Below, in pieces: positions 19,001-26,750 of a DNA stretch of 64,000 nucleotides. Both the position numbers and the translations under genes were made by a program. The DNA is from Lichenicola sp964247725 (GTDB lineage: Bacteria; Pseudomonadota; Alphaproteobacteria; Acetobacterales; Acetobacteraceae), in contig CAXTVM010000002.1 in NCBI GenBank assembly GCA_964247725.1, positions 124,001 to 188,000 of the forward strand, written 5' to 3'. Every line of letters starts with the position of its first letter. Position 1 is the stretch's first letter. The notes beneath the pieces were generated by a model. The model was not told the origin of the DNA. It saw only the letters and a list, made by a program, of their open reading frames with translations, and did no database searches.

Positions 19001-19792
19001 ATCTTCGCGCAAGGCCATCCGGTGCTGGAGGTGATCGTGCTCGACGACGCCTCCAGCGACGCCAGCGTGGCCGAGGCGCGGGCGGCGGCACTCGACTGGG
19101 ACCGCCAGGTGCGGGTGGTGGCGCAGACCCGCAATTCCGGCTCGGTGTTCCGGCAGTGGCAGCGCGCGGCGGCCGAGGCGAAGGGCGACTGGATCTGGAT
19201 CGCCGAGGCCGACGACGCCGCCGACCCGCGGCTGCTGGAATGCCTGGTGCAGGCGCTCGACACCGCGCCCCGCGCGGTGATGGCGTTCTGCGACAGCCGC
19301 GCGGTGGACGGGCAGGGCGCCAGCGTCTCGGACAGCTACAAGCCGTACTACGCGACCGCCGCCGGCACCGTGCTGGAGGCGGACGGCGTGCACGAGGGCC
19401 CGGCCTTCGTGCAGGCCTGCCTCGGCGAGCGCAACCTGATCCTGAACGCGAGCGGCGTGCTGTTCCAGCGCACGGCCCTGCGCGCCGCGCTGTCGCGGCT
19501 CGGCGACGAGCTGCTGGGCTACAAGGTGGCGGGCGACTGGCGCCTCTACATCGAGCTGCTGCGCGAGGAGGGCGCGCAGGTGGCCTACGTCGCCGAGCCG
19601 CTGAACATCCACCGCCGCCACGACGACAGCACCACGCACCGGCTGGCGGCGCAGAAGCACCTGGGCGAGGTGGCCCGCATCCACCGCCTGATCGGCCGCC
19701 AGCCGACCGTGCTGGACGAGGACCGCATGCGCCAGCGGGCGTATCGCACGCAGCTGGCGGAGCAGTTCGGGCTCAAGCTGGTCGGGGAGTGA
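16007..19792 (+). CDS. Multidomain polysaccharide protein: GH99/WbsX-like + GT4 + GT2
   Basis: About 1261 residues. Residues 20-215 hold five degenerate repeats of about 45 residues with the pattern FD..YY...PD...DPL.HY. Residues about 250-600 are a WbsX/GH99-like domain: VLAYYLPQFHAVPRND, WWGEGFTEWTNV, FVFYFYWFNGERLL, LMWANENWTRRWDG and VCVNAWNEWAEGAYLEP. Residues about 605-965 are a GT-B (GT4-type) domain ending in REDPLPSVVMEAMASGLPVV. Residues about 975-1260 are a GT-A (GT2) domain: ISVVVPSYNYARYMRQRL, VLDDASSDASV and WIWIAEADDAADP. Such proteins act in O-antigen or capsule assembly. ATG 16007 is preferred over TTG 15998 because GAAGAG ends nine bases before the ATG but abuts the TTG. No other polysaccharide genes adjoin it. 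Confidence 0.9.
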   Translation: MGAAQTTVQMSGSGPGAEPPGALQLIAQSGLFDVEYYIACNADMAGLRDQAMTHYHAYGWREGRKPNLYFDPRWYLQQCPEAAQDEIDPLLHYITSGEAAGQRPSSWFDPAWYRRTYEVPDGMSALRHYLLHRAGGTVSAMAEFDSPFYLKSYPDVAAAGLDPLEHYMVQGFREARRPFAGFDPAFYRQRYLEGETECNPLLHYMAHRHRPGVHPSLPSGETTVPREVRRHTQAGPLFETRRALPATAARRARVLAYYLPQFHAVPRNDAWWGEGFTEWTNVARGLPRFAGHYQPRIPRDLGHYRLEGTGVLRQQAQMAREAGIDGFVFYFYWFNGERLLDGPLEALLADRSVELPFCLMWANENWTRRWDGADEDVLIAQDFRPEDELPLIACFARHFADPRYIRVGGRPLLMVYRIGLIPDACETIARWRGLFRDHAGEDPLFVMSQSFGDNDPRDYGVDGAIEFPPHKLVGGLATINPSLNVLDSDFTAQVYDYDEVVEQALAAPPAPFPLIRTAAPSWDNDARRQGSGLVLHGSTPARYEAWLEGLVRQAQAQPFHGEPIVCVNAWNEWAEGAYLEPDLHHGAAYLNATGRAVTGFGRPAAQGRMLLVGHDAFQAGAQSLLLHVGRQLRRGHGVEVAFLLLGGGAMREGYESVGRTVVLAADDPRLPEHLAALRRGGYSSAVVNSAASGAVGPLLAEAGIPFVLLVHELPALLGEKRLLPALEAAASVARRVVFPADAVADAVRALVPVGDDQAVRLPQGLYADVRYSARSRTGVRARCGIADGDLLLVGAGYADLRKGFDLFLQLWRLLGDRSAGGRRRHRRIHCLWLGAIDPGLRTYLRAELDAAAASGGFHMPGHVHDVADHLSAADGFVLTSREDPLPSVVMEAMASGLPVVAFEDSGGIPELLRRFDAGALVPLGDVAAMARRALSLAQDCHDAPPRERARSGRAVARQLGFDRYVNALLTLAQPALRRISVVVPSYNYARYMRQRLASIFAQGHPVLEVIVLDDASSDASVAEARAAALDWDRQVRVVAQTRNSGSVFRQWQRAAAEAKGDWIWIAEADDAADPRLLECLVQALDTAPRAVMAFCDSRAVDGQGASVSDSYKPYYATAAGTVLEADGVHEGPAFVQACLGERNLILNASGVLFQRTALRAALSRLGDELLGYKVAGDWRLYIELLREEGAQVAYVAEPLNIHRRHDDSTTHRLAAQKHLGEVARIHRLIGRQPTVLDEDRMRQRAYRTQLAEQFGLKLVGE

Positions 19793-19862
19793 AGGCCAGG
19801 GGCGCTGCCCCTGCACCCCGCTGGGGCCGTCATGCGAAACGTGCTTGCGCACGACGGCCTGG
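19791..19862. repeat. Family A repeat, half copy A5
   Basis: Left arm GGCCAGGGGCGCTGCCCCTG followed by GCTGGGGCCGTCATGCG and GTGCTTGCGCACGACGGCC, the alternate core module. The right arm is missing. It begins inside the TGA stop of the large glycosyltransferase gene. Confidence 0.7.
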
Positions 19863-19883
19863 GTTGGGATCGGCGTGCCAGGG

Positions 19884-20375
19884 TCACGGAGTCCGATGAG
19901 GCTTCCGGCAGACTTGGTCATCGGGGATGGGGTGGAAGCCGTCAGGTGCGTGGAGGTAGCGAAACGGCTCGGTGGAGCCGCGCTCGTCCAGCTGCCCGAA
20001 CACGATCACGAGGCGGCTGTCCCTCCGGTAGAGCACAGGCTGGAGCATCTTGATCGGCCAGCTGCTGATCGTCTCCGGCACCCAACGGACGTTTCCGGTC
20101 AAGAGGTCGGCCGAAGCCAAGCGAATGCAGTTCGTGCCACAGCCCATCTCCGCCAGGACGAAGTGACCCGCCGCCTCCATCCGGTTCTTGCTGATGGTCC
20201 ACAGCAGCTCATCGGCATGGTCGTGCGTCAACGGGTTCTCCCCACGGACGACCGCGGGCAGCGCATGCTGGACGGGTCGAACTAGATAGCAATGGAATTC
20301 GCCATCGGCGGGTGTCGCCCGTGCCGCTCCCACGCTTGCCAGCAGGATGCCGAGGCGCAGCAACCGACCTACCAC
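19884..20375 (-). CDS. Secreted hypothetical protein
   Basis: A 163-residue protein with an N-terminal signal peptide (MVGRLLRLGILLASVGAARA) probably cleaved after ARA. The mature part has four cysteines (HCYLV, EMGCGTNC and VCRKP) that could form disulfides. No family was recognised. Sequence composition is less GC-extreme than its neighbours. It lies between the glycosyltransferase gene and the IS-scarred accessory region. It is likely a real gene because of the well-formed signal peptide and the balanced composition. Confidence 0.65.
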   Translation of the reverse strand: MVGRLLRLGILLASVGAARATPADGEFHCYLVRPVQHALPAVVRGENPLTHDHADELLWTISKNRMEAAGHFVLAEMGCGTNCIRLASADLLTGNVRWVPETISSWPIKMLQPVLYRRDSRLVIVFGQLDERGSTEPFRYLHAPDGFHPIPDDQVCRKPHRTP

Positions 20376-20783
20376 CAGTGACGTGTACTCCAGAAGCGTC
20401 GGGCCTCAGCAGCCGATCCGCATCGACTCAGCATGTACCCTATCCCACCCTGAGCTTCTTCAATCGAATTCACGATCGACGCGTCACCATCAGGATAATA
20501 CTCCTGTCGCTCTTTCTCAAGAAGTTGAAACAGTCCAGATGCCGAAGTGCTACCATTGTCGACTCCAGGAACTCCTACAGATTCTCATGTCGTGATGAAA
20601 AGGAGATCGTTGAAGTCATGCGAGGGGATATTTTCAAGCCTCATGGCGACGCGGAGTGCATCGGCGGATGAAGATAGAACTTGTCCTTGATCTTTAATTG
20701 CTTCCCATGCCTTTCAGCTATAAAACCTGTCATTACTCATCTCCTCGAGTTATGTCGGTCTGGAATGTCTCAATCTCCGTGGT
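20376..20783. other. AT-richer intergenic stretch next to an IS remnant
   Basis: This 408-bp stretch is clearly lower in GC than the rest of the window. No convincing gene is present on either strand. It borders the IS5-family remnant and probably marks the edge of acquired DNA. Confidence 0.5.
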
Positions 20784-21062
20784 CTAGAGGCTGTCATAGA
20801 TCGCGCCCAAGTTTGCGGCGCGTCGGAGCAGGAGGATGGCGAAGGCGACGAGATGCAGCCCGGCAACGGTCTGGGGCAGGCGCTCGTACTCCCGTGCCAG
20901 TCTGCGGCAGCGCGCCATCCAGGCGAACGAGCGCTGCACCATCCAGCGGCGCGGCAACAGAACGAAGCCGCGTTTGGCGTTCGCCAGCTTGACCACCTCC
21001 AGCCGGATGCCATGCGCTTGTGCGGCACTCGCCGCCTGCTCGCCGGTGTAGCCCTGGTCCAC
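20784..21062 (-). mobile_element. IS5-family transposase, C-terminal fragment
   Basis: Only the last about 92 residues of a DDE transposase remain: MDQGYTGEQAASAAQ, VVKLANAKRGFVLLPRRWMV, QRSFAWMARCRRLAREYERL and a hydrophobic end. The RR-W-VER-like region with the third catalytic residue lies in the RRWMVQRSFAW part, where the usual Glu is replaced by Gln. The 5' part has been lost at about 21062, directly in front of the crcB-type gene. It is non-functional. Confidence 0.85.
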
Positions 21063-21079
21063 ATAGCCATGACCGCATC

Positions 21080-22330
21080 ATGCTGACCTACGCCCTGATC
21101 GCCCTGGGCGGCGCGATCGGCAGCGTCGCGCGCGCCTGGATCGGCACGGCCATGCTGGCCTTTGCCGGCCCCTCCTTTCCCTGGGGCACGATCCTGATCA
21201 ACGTCGCGGGCTCGTTCGCGATCGGCCTGTTCGGGACGCTGACCGCGACCGACGGCCGCTTCGCGGTGCCTGCCGACGCGCGCGCCTTCGTCATGGTGGG
21301 CCTCTGCGGCGGCTTCACCACCTTCTCCTCCTTCAGCCTGCAGACGCTCGACCTGCTCCGCGACGGGCGGCCCGGCCAGGCGCTGGCCAACGTCGCGCTG
21401 TCCGTGCTGCTCTGCCTCGGCGGCGTCGTCGCCGGCCATGCGGCGGCGATGTGGATCCGGACCTCCGGATCGGTCGGGCTTGCCGCCGCCGTGCCGAGCG
21501 CGTTCGGTGACCGCACGCTGGTGGCACTGCACCGGCCCGAGGCGGTCCGGCCGATGCTCGCCATGGCCGCCAGCCTGATGGCGCGGGAGGCCGACCGGAC
21601 GACGGCGCTGGCCATCGATGGGCCGGCACCGGGCGACCGGCAGCCGACCGAGGAGGTGCTCACCGCGGAGCGCGGCGAGGAGATGTCGGATGTCCGGCGC
21701 GGCTGGGTGGCGGCGATGCGGCCGGTGCTGGACCGATGGGTCGTGACCGAGCGTGCGGAGGGGCATCGGGCGCGCTGGATCCCGGTCACGGGCGACGGCA
21801 TGCGCGCGATCACCGAGCACGGGCGCGGCGCCCACCTGCTGCTGTTGGAGCACCGGCCGGACGATCCGGCCGGCCTCGCGCGCATCCGCGCCGCCCTGCT
21901 CCACGCCGGGCGTCCGCTGCTGCTGGTCCCGCCGCACCCGGGCGGCGCCGTCGGCGACGTCGTCGCGGTCGTGTGGCGTGACGGCGCTCAAGGACGGCGG
22001 GCGGTCCGCGCCGCGATGCCGATCCTGTCGCGCGCGCGACGGGTGGTCGTGCTGCAGGCGGGCGCGTCCGGCGGCGGCGGCGCGATGCCGCCGGACCCGC
22101 TCGATCCCCTGCGCGTGGAGGTCCGGACGGTTCCGGACCGGGGCGACGACAGGGGGGACGACGCGGTCGGCGCGCGGCTGCTCGAGCTGGCGCGCGAGGC
22201 GGGTGCCGACCTGCTGGTGATGGGCGGCTACGGGGGCGGCGGGACCGTCCGGGCGCCGTTCGACGGCGTTACCGAAAGCATCCTCCGGTCGGCCACGTTG
22301 CCCGTGCTGATGCAGCCGAGGATGGCCTGA
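21080..22330 (+). CDS. crcB: CrcB/Fluc fluoride channel fused to universal stress protein domains
   Basis: A 416-residue fusion. Residues 1-125 are a complete CrcB/Fluc fluoride channel with four membrane segments: LIALGGAIGSVARAW, WGTILINVAGSFAIGLFGTL and GLCGGFTTFSSFSLQTLDLL, the last holding the FTTFSSF motif. The soluble remainder resembles a tandem UspA protein: a weakly conserved first half (about 140-245) and a clearer second half with VVAVVWRDGAQGRRAVRAA and ADLLVMGGYGGG. CrcB and UspA genes are separate members of fluoride-response regulons in other bacteria, so a physical fusion makes sense as a fluoride-resistance protein. The start ATG at 21080 lies only 17 bp from the truncated transposase. 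No fluoride riboswitch is visible upstream, perhaps because the IS event removed it. Confidence 0.88.
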   Translation: MLTYALIALGGAIGSVARAWIGTAMLAFAGPSFPWGTILINVAGSFAIGLFGTLTATDGRFAVPADARAFVMVGLCGGFTTFSSFSLQTLDLLRDGRPGQALANVALSVLLCLGGVVAGHAAAMWIRTSGSVGLAAAVPSAFGDRTLVALHRPEAVRPMLAMAASLMAREADRTTALAIDGPAPGDRQPTEEVLTAERGEEMSDVRRGWVAAMRPVLDRWVVTERAEGHRARWIPVTGDGMRAITEHGRGAHLLLLEHRPDDPAGLARIRAALLHAGRPLLLVPPHPGGAVGDVVAVVWRDGAQGRRAVRAAMPILSRARRVVVLQAGASGGGGAMPPDPLDPLRVEVRTVPDRGDDRGDDAVGARLLELAREAGADLLVMGGYGGGGTVRAPFDGVTESILRSATLPVLMQPRMA

Positions 22331-22945
22331 GGCGGCAGGCCAGCCGGGTCGAGGACAGGTCGACCTCAGGGCCGGTCTGAGGATGGAGTGTACTTGTGTG
22401 AGGGTGCCGGAGTGATGCGGCATACCCAGCGTGTCTCGCTTCAACCGCATCGGAGCCGCCCTGGTGGCCGTGAGCCCAGGCCCGAGCGCAGGAGGGCGCG
22501 TCGGATTGCTGGCACAGCTCATCCTCGAACATGCTCTAAGAGCGCCTTTCAAAACCCTTGTACTGCCTGACGGACTGCTTCATGAGGAGGCATGGCTTCT
22601 GCAAGGTGGGTTCCGAAAGGCGCTCTTAAGCCAGAACAACCTCGCCAGCAGCGACATCCACGTCGCGACCGATTCGGTGACGCTATGCCGCTCCTTGATC
22701 GGCGAATGGAAGATCGCCGACACGACCGGTCCATCCAAACCTTGATAGATGCGGGATCAAATGCGCTACCAGCAGCCTTGCTCCTCGCGTGTGGCAGGGG
22801 CGACCAGCAATCCAGCACTGCATTCTAAGTGCCAGGCACTGTTGAGATCTCGGGACGCAGAAACCCAACTTCGAATTGGCCCATCTTGGTCCGGCACGGG
22901 AACTCAATACCGGCAACAAGTTCGCAAAGCGCGAGCGCCATGGTG
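22331..22945. other. Intergenic region with a short inverted-repeat element
   Basis: 615 bp between the crcB fusion and the efflux operon. It contains the 92-bp inverted-repeat element at 22537-22628. Open frames here have no recognisable domain. The stretch looks like degenerate accessory DNA. Confidence 0.5.
22537..22628. repeat. Short MITE-like element with 21-bp inverted ends
   Basis: TAAGAGCGCCTTTCAAAACCC at 22537-22557 is matched on the other strand by 22608-22628 (GGGTTCCGAAAGGCGCTC then TTA), with two mismatches. The 50 bp between carry no gene. Such ends resemble terminal inverted repeats of IS5-type elements, so this may be an internally deleted, non-autonomous copy. Confidence 0.65.
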
Positions 22946-24544
22946 TCAAGGCGGGTTGGACTGAGACGCGATGACCTGAACGTCTTGCGCCGACGCCAGT
23001 TGTCCCGTCGCGAAAGCGAGCGCAGCAGCCGTCTCCAGAACCTGGGCATGCACGGTCGCGACTGTGCTCACGGCGTTGCCGAGCGCCGTCTCAGCGTTAC
23101 TCGCATCCGTTAGCGTGCCCACGCCATGGCGGTAGGCGTCCGCGGCCGAGTCGAATGCAGTCTGCGACGCCGAACGCAGCTGCAGGGCCGCCTCGTATTG
23201 CACAATTCCAGCGGTCAGCTCGTCGTAGTTCAAAGCCACTTGGCGCATCGCCTGTTCCTGAGCTAATTGCAACGTGTCGGCGGCCTCGGCAGCGGCCGAC
23301 TGCGCCATCCTTATGCTATTTCGCAGCGATCCGCCTTGATAGAGCGTCCAACTGAAGTCAAGGTAGATACCGAGCTCTTTTCCTCTGATCGAGGTCGACG
23401 GCAGGTTGTCCGTCGATATGTCTCCGTACTTCCCGCTTCCCTTGGCGCTGAGAAGCAGCCTTGGAAACAGCGCGGAGCGCGCGGCGGTGACTTGCGCTTC
23501 GCTGGCGCGTAATTTTGCCAGATCGGCCAGCAGATCCGGCCGTCGCTCCAGCGCAGTCCGCATCAGGTGCTGCAGTGTTGCGCCGGCCTGATGCGGCGCA
23601 ATCTGGTTGGATGGGAATGCCACGTGCAGTTTCGTCTCAGGCGGAGACCCCATGGCAGAAAGCAGGCTATACATCGCCGCGCTGCGGGTGCTAGCAGTCT
23701 GGGCGACCGCATAGTGGCCTTGCGCCACGGAGCTGCGGGCCATGTCGACATCGGTTACCGTTCCCTCTCCGCGGTGCAGCTTCTGGTCCGCGGAGTCCAG
23801 CAGAAGCTGCGCGTTTTTCAGTGACTGTGCCGCCGCGCTGGTTTGGGCGTCCGCGGCACCGAGCTCCAGATATGCGCGGGATACGTCCAGGATGAGCTGC
23901 TGGTGCACAGCGGTGAACGAGACGTTGGCGGCGTATGACACCTGCTTAGCTGTCAGCACTTCGGCGGCACGCCCGCCGAAATCCAGCAGCAGGTAGCTCA
24001 TGGTCAATGCCGGAAAGATACCGGTGGTGGTGGATGTGAAATAGCCGCTCTTGTCAAGAAAGGTGGGCAGCGGCGTCACGCTTCGCTGGTAGCCGCCGAG
24101 CGCGTCGACGGTGATGTCGGGCAGGTAGGCGGCGCGGCTCATACCCACGCCGATGGCGGCCTGGCGTGCCTGCTCCCAGGCGACGCGGGTCTCCTTGTTG
24201 CTGCGCTGGGCGATGTCGATCAATTCGACCAGACTGTATGCGTGCGCGGGATCGATGGCGGGTTGGTCGTCCGGCCATGGCAGGGCTGGGTCACGCGGGA
24301 GGTCATAGCGCTTCGGCACGGCGCCCGAGGTGAGCGATGCGGCGTGGTCATCCGCCGGCACGGTATCAGGTGCGGCACCCGGCTCGTTGACCGATGTGCG
24401 CCACGGTGCGTCGGGCGAGGCCGGCGCGAGATCGCGCGTGTCGTTGCAACCGCCCACCGGCAGCACCAGCGCCAGGAGGGGTAGCAGCCTCCGCCAGTCA
24501 AGCACTTGCAAGGGCGACGTCCGGTGCAGGAACGCTCGCTGCAT
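22946..24544 (-). CDS. mdtP: Outer-membrane efflux lipoprotein, TolC/OMF family (MdtP-like)
   Basis: Up to 532 residues. The N-terminal signal ends in a lipobox (LPLLALVLPVGGC), so the protein is probably lipidated. After a variable linker it has the duplicated helical OEP architecture: YSLVELIDIAQRSNKETRVAWEQARQ-type start (read here from about residue 103), TVDALGGYQRS, a long coiled coil, and ALERRPDLLADLAKLRASE in the second repeat. It forms the outer-membrane channel of the tripartite system with the HlyD and FUSC proteins upstream. The reading frame overlaps the end of mdtO by 47 bp; a GTG at about 24505 would shorten the overlap to a few bases and keep the lipobox, so the start is uncertain. 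E. coli MdtP is the closest functional analogue by gene order. Confidence 0.88.
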   Translation of the reverse strand: MQRAFLHRTSPLQVLDWRRLLPLLALVLPVGGCNDTRDLAPASPDAPWRTSVNEPGAAPDTVPADDHAASLTSGAVPKRYDLPRDPALPWPDDQPAIDPAHAYSLVELIDIAQRSNKETRVAWEQARQAAIGVGMSRAAYLPDITVDALGGYQRSVTPLPTFLDKSGYFTSTTTGIFPALTMSYLLLDFGGRAAEVLTAKQVSYAANVSFTAVHQQLILDVSRAYLELGAADAQTSAAAQSLKNAQLLLDSADQKLHRGEGTVTDVDMARSSVAQGHYAVAQTASTRSAAMYSLLSAMGSPPETKLHVAFPSNQIAPHQAGATLQHLMRTALERRPDLLADLAKLRASEAQVTAARSALFPRLLLSAKGSGKYGDISTDNLPSTSIRGKELGIYLDFSWTLYQGGSLRNSIRMAQSAAAEAADTLQLAQEQAMRQVALNYDELTAGIVQYEAALQLRSASQTAFDSAADAYRHGVGTLTDASNAETALGNAVSTVATVHAQVLETAAALAFATGQLASAQDVQVIASQSNPP

Positions 24545-26750
24545 GTGCTGCGTCGGCGCCCACAGCCCCGATCATCGCGACGGCATCGTCATGCAAGACG
24601 CCGAACCAGGCAGCTCTGGCCCTAAGGTGCGTCGCCGCCTCGCCATCGACGCTGGCATGCGGGAAATCGGGCGGCTGCGGCAGCGCCGCCAGAAGCTCGC
24701 CACCCCCGGCGCCCGTCCGCATCCAGCGCGCGCAGGCGTGAAACCAGGCCGACATTGCCGCCTGGTAGGCTCGCGATGCCTCGCGTGCCGGTTGTGGGAT
24801 CGCGGCGCGGACGGAGCCGGGCGGCTGATGTGCCAGGATCATCGAGACGGGAAGCACCAGTGCCTGCAGGCTGGCAACCGATCCGGTATCAATCAGTCGC
24901 CGATCGCGGTTCGGATCCCGCCGGTCTGGCCGCATCCGCGTTGTCTCGTAGGGGTCGTTCACGAGCACGGCCTGGGTAGCTGCTATGGCCTTGTCGAAAT
25001 CCTCGCGGAGTTTCGTGCCCTCTGCAATCAGCCCGTTGTTGTCGGAGTGTTTTTGGATATCCATCAATTTGCCAAGTAGGTCGAATGCCTGGCTCAGGTT
25101 TTTGCGCACGGTCACCGCCACGCTCACCGGCCAAACCGTCGTGAAGACCACGTAGACCGTGAAGTCGCCGAGGAGGATGCCGACGATACGGTCTCGGGCG
25201 CCCTCCATATCCAGGGTCGGGCCGTAACCCGACAGCATACAGGCGTAGAACGCGATCGCGATCTGCTGGCCGGCGTAGTTGCTTCGCTCGCTTCCGCTCT
25301 TGATCCAGCTTGCCAGGAGCAGCGGCCCGGTCATGACGAGCAGCAGATCGGCAAGGGTGGTCATGCTGGGCATCAGCAGCAGGATGGTGCCGATCCCGAG
25401 CGCCCCGCCAATCAGGCAGCCGCTGGCCCGCAGCATCGCCTTGTGGACCGTCTGGCCGGTGGTATCGAGCGAAACGACAAAGACGGTGATCAGGCAGGTG
25501 CCGATACCCGACCAGTTCGTCAGCCGTTCCACGAAATAGCAGAACATTGCAGCTATTGTGAGCTTGACGCCGTAACGCGCGTATTCTGGATTGGTCCAAA
25601 CATCGGGCACGAGCAGCCCGCTTGGTGGCTTGCTTTCTTCACTTCGTGTCGCCGTCTTCCCGCCAGCCTCGCCGCGTAGGATGTTCAGGATTTTCGTCAG
25701 CACGCTGGACAACTCGCTCACCAACGGCACGATCGCGTCCGGCATGCTGCCAACTGGCTCGTCCGGGCTTGACGGTGGCTCCGCGCCAGTTCCCGCAGCG
25801 ACCGCAATACCGGTCCGTAATGCCTGCTCTGCAGCCCGGCAGGCTCGCGCCGCTCGCTCGAGTGCATCGGTCGGGTCGTCTTTAGAGAGACGGTGCCAGG
25901 CCAGCAGCACCAGGCAGAGCCGATCGATTTCGACGATCAACGCCTCAGCGGCGTCCCGATGAGGTGAACCCGGGTGCCACTTGCCGGCAGATTCGTGCAG
26001 CTTCAGCATCTTGGCGGTGCCTTGCCGCGCCAATCTGGCGAGTTGTACTGCCGCATGTGGACAGCCCTCGCAAACGCGCGCCGCGGCTGCGAGACGATCA
26101 GCCAACTGGTTGCGGAGGATCCGCGCCGGATCGCGCCCGGCGATCTTGTTGAACAGGAACAACAAGGTCACCGCAAGCGCCATCTCGAATGCGGTCCACA
26201 GCAAGGTATGCACGAGCGACTCAGTTGGCGACATGAAGACAATGTTCGGCAGCGTGTCGCTCGTGAAGTTGCCTGACACGTAGGTCTGTTGCGCTGCGCC
26301 CTGAATCAACTGGTCGCCCTGGGGGAGATTGTAGACCAGCCAAAGGCCGAACAGTTGCAAGGGGTGTCCGAGTTTGGTGCCTTTGGTCACGAAGCCGGTC
26401 GCGAACGCGAGCAATGCCATGAGCGGCAGCCGGAGAGGGGGCTGAGACAGGCTGACCATGAAGACCATGATGGCCGCGCCGGTTGCTGCGACGATGGCGC
26501 CAATACCCGCGAGCGATGTGAGCGTCGTAGCCCCGGCATCGTTTCCGGAGACGATGAAGCCGGCATAGGCGAATATAAGTATGTCCGGAAGGCGGAACGT
26601 CTCTCCGATCGTGACCGTGAGCAGGGTGAACAGCGTCAGCCGCATTGTGTTGCCGGCCCGCCCGGGCGTGGGTTTCATCTCCCGCGCCAGCAGCGTCAGC
26701 ACGCCTGGCGGGTCGCCGATATCGACCGCGGGTGGCCTGTCCTCGCTCAC
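24498..26750 (-). CDS. mdtO: FUSC/aromatic-acid-exporter-type inner membrane protein (MdtO-like)
   Basis: A 750-residue inner-membrane protein with two hydrophobic clusters (about 55-170 and 400-540) separated by cytoplasmic helical regions, the FUSC/MdtO layout. Segments visible include LTLFTLLTVTIGETFRLPDI, a middle FNKIAGRDPARILRNQLADR, and YGVKLTIAAMFCYFVERLTN with TCLITVFVVSLDTTGQTVHK in the second cluster. I place the start at GTG 26750, because that GTGA overlaps the mdtN stop by 4 bp; the longer open frame upstream is a shadow of mdtN. E. coli MdtO is a little shorter (683 residues). It would provide the inner-membrane part of the MdtNOP exporter. Confidence 0.87.
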   Translation of the reverse strand: MSEDRPPAVDIGDPPGVLTLLAREMKPTPGRAGNTMRLTLFTLLTVTIGETFRLPDILIFAYAGFIVSGNDAGATTLTSLAGIGAIVAATGAAIMVFMVSLSQPPLRLPLMALLAFATGFVTKGTKLGHPLQLFGLWLVYNLPQGDQLIQGAAQQTYVSGNFTSDTLPNIVFMSPTESLVHTLLWTAFEMALAVTLLFLFNKIAGRDPARILRNQLADRLAAAARVCEGCPHAAVQLARLARQGTAKMLKLHESAGKWHPGSPHRDAAEALIVEIDRLCLVLLAWHRLSKDDPTDALERAARACRAAEQALRTGIAVAAGTGAEPPSSPDEPVGSMPDAIVPLVSELSSVLTKILNILRGEAGGKTATRSEESKPPSGLLVPDVWTNPEYARYGVKLTIAAMFCYFVERLTNWSGIGTCLITVFVVSLDTTGQTVHKAMLRASGCLIGGALGIGTILLLMPSMTTLADLLLVMTGPLLLASWIKSGSERSNYAGQQIAIAFYACMLSGYGPTLDMEGARDRIVGILLGDFTVYVVFTTVWPVSVAVTVRKNLSQAFDLLGKLMDIQKHSDNNGLIAEGTKLREDFDKAIAATQAVLVNDPYETTRMRPDRRDPNRDRRLIDTGSVASLQALVLPVSMILAHQPPGSVRAAIPQPAREASRAYQAAMSAWFHACARWMRTGAGGGELLAALPQPPDFPHASVDGEAATHLRARAAWFGVLHDDAVAMIGAVGADAAHAASVPAPDVALASA

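Noticed and set aside
16240..19921. Two long open frames (about 1219 and 946 codons) overlapping the large glycosyltransferase on both strands
   Set aside because: Low-complexity Arg/Ala/Gly translations without motifs, while the third frame has clear WbsX, GT4 and GT2 motifs.
20784..21080. Fluoride riboswitch upstream of the crcB fusion
   Set aside because: The region is transposase coding sequence; the GGCGAT-type motif and pseudoknot partner are not there.
22431..22745. 104-codon frame across the 92-bp inverted repeat
   Set aside because: It reads through both inverted ends and has no domain, so it is probably chance.
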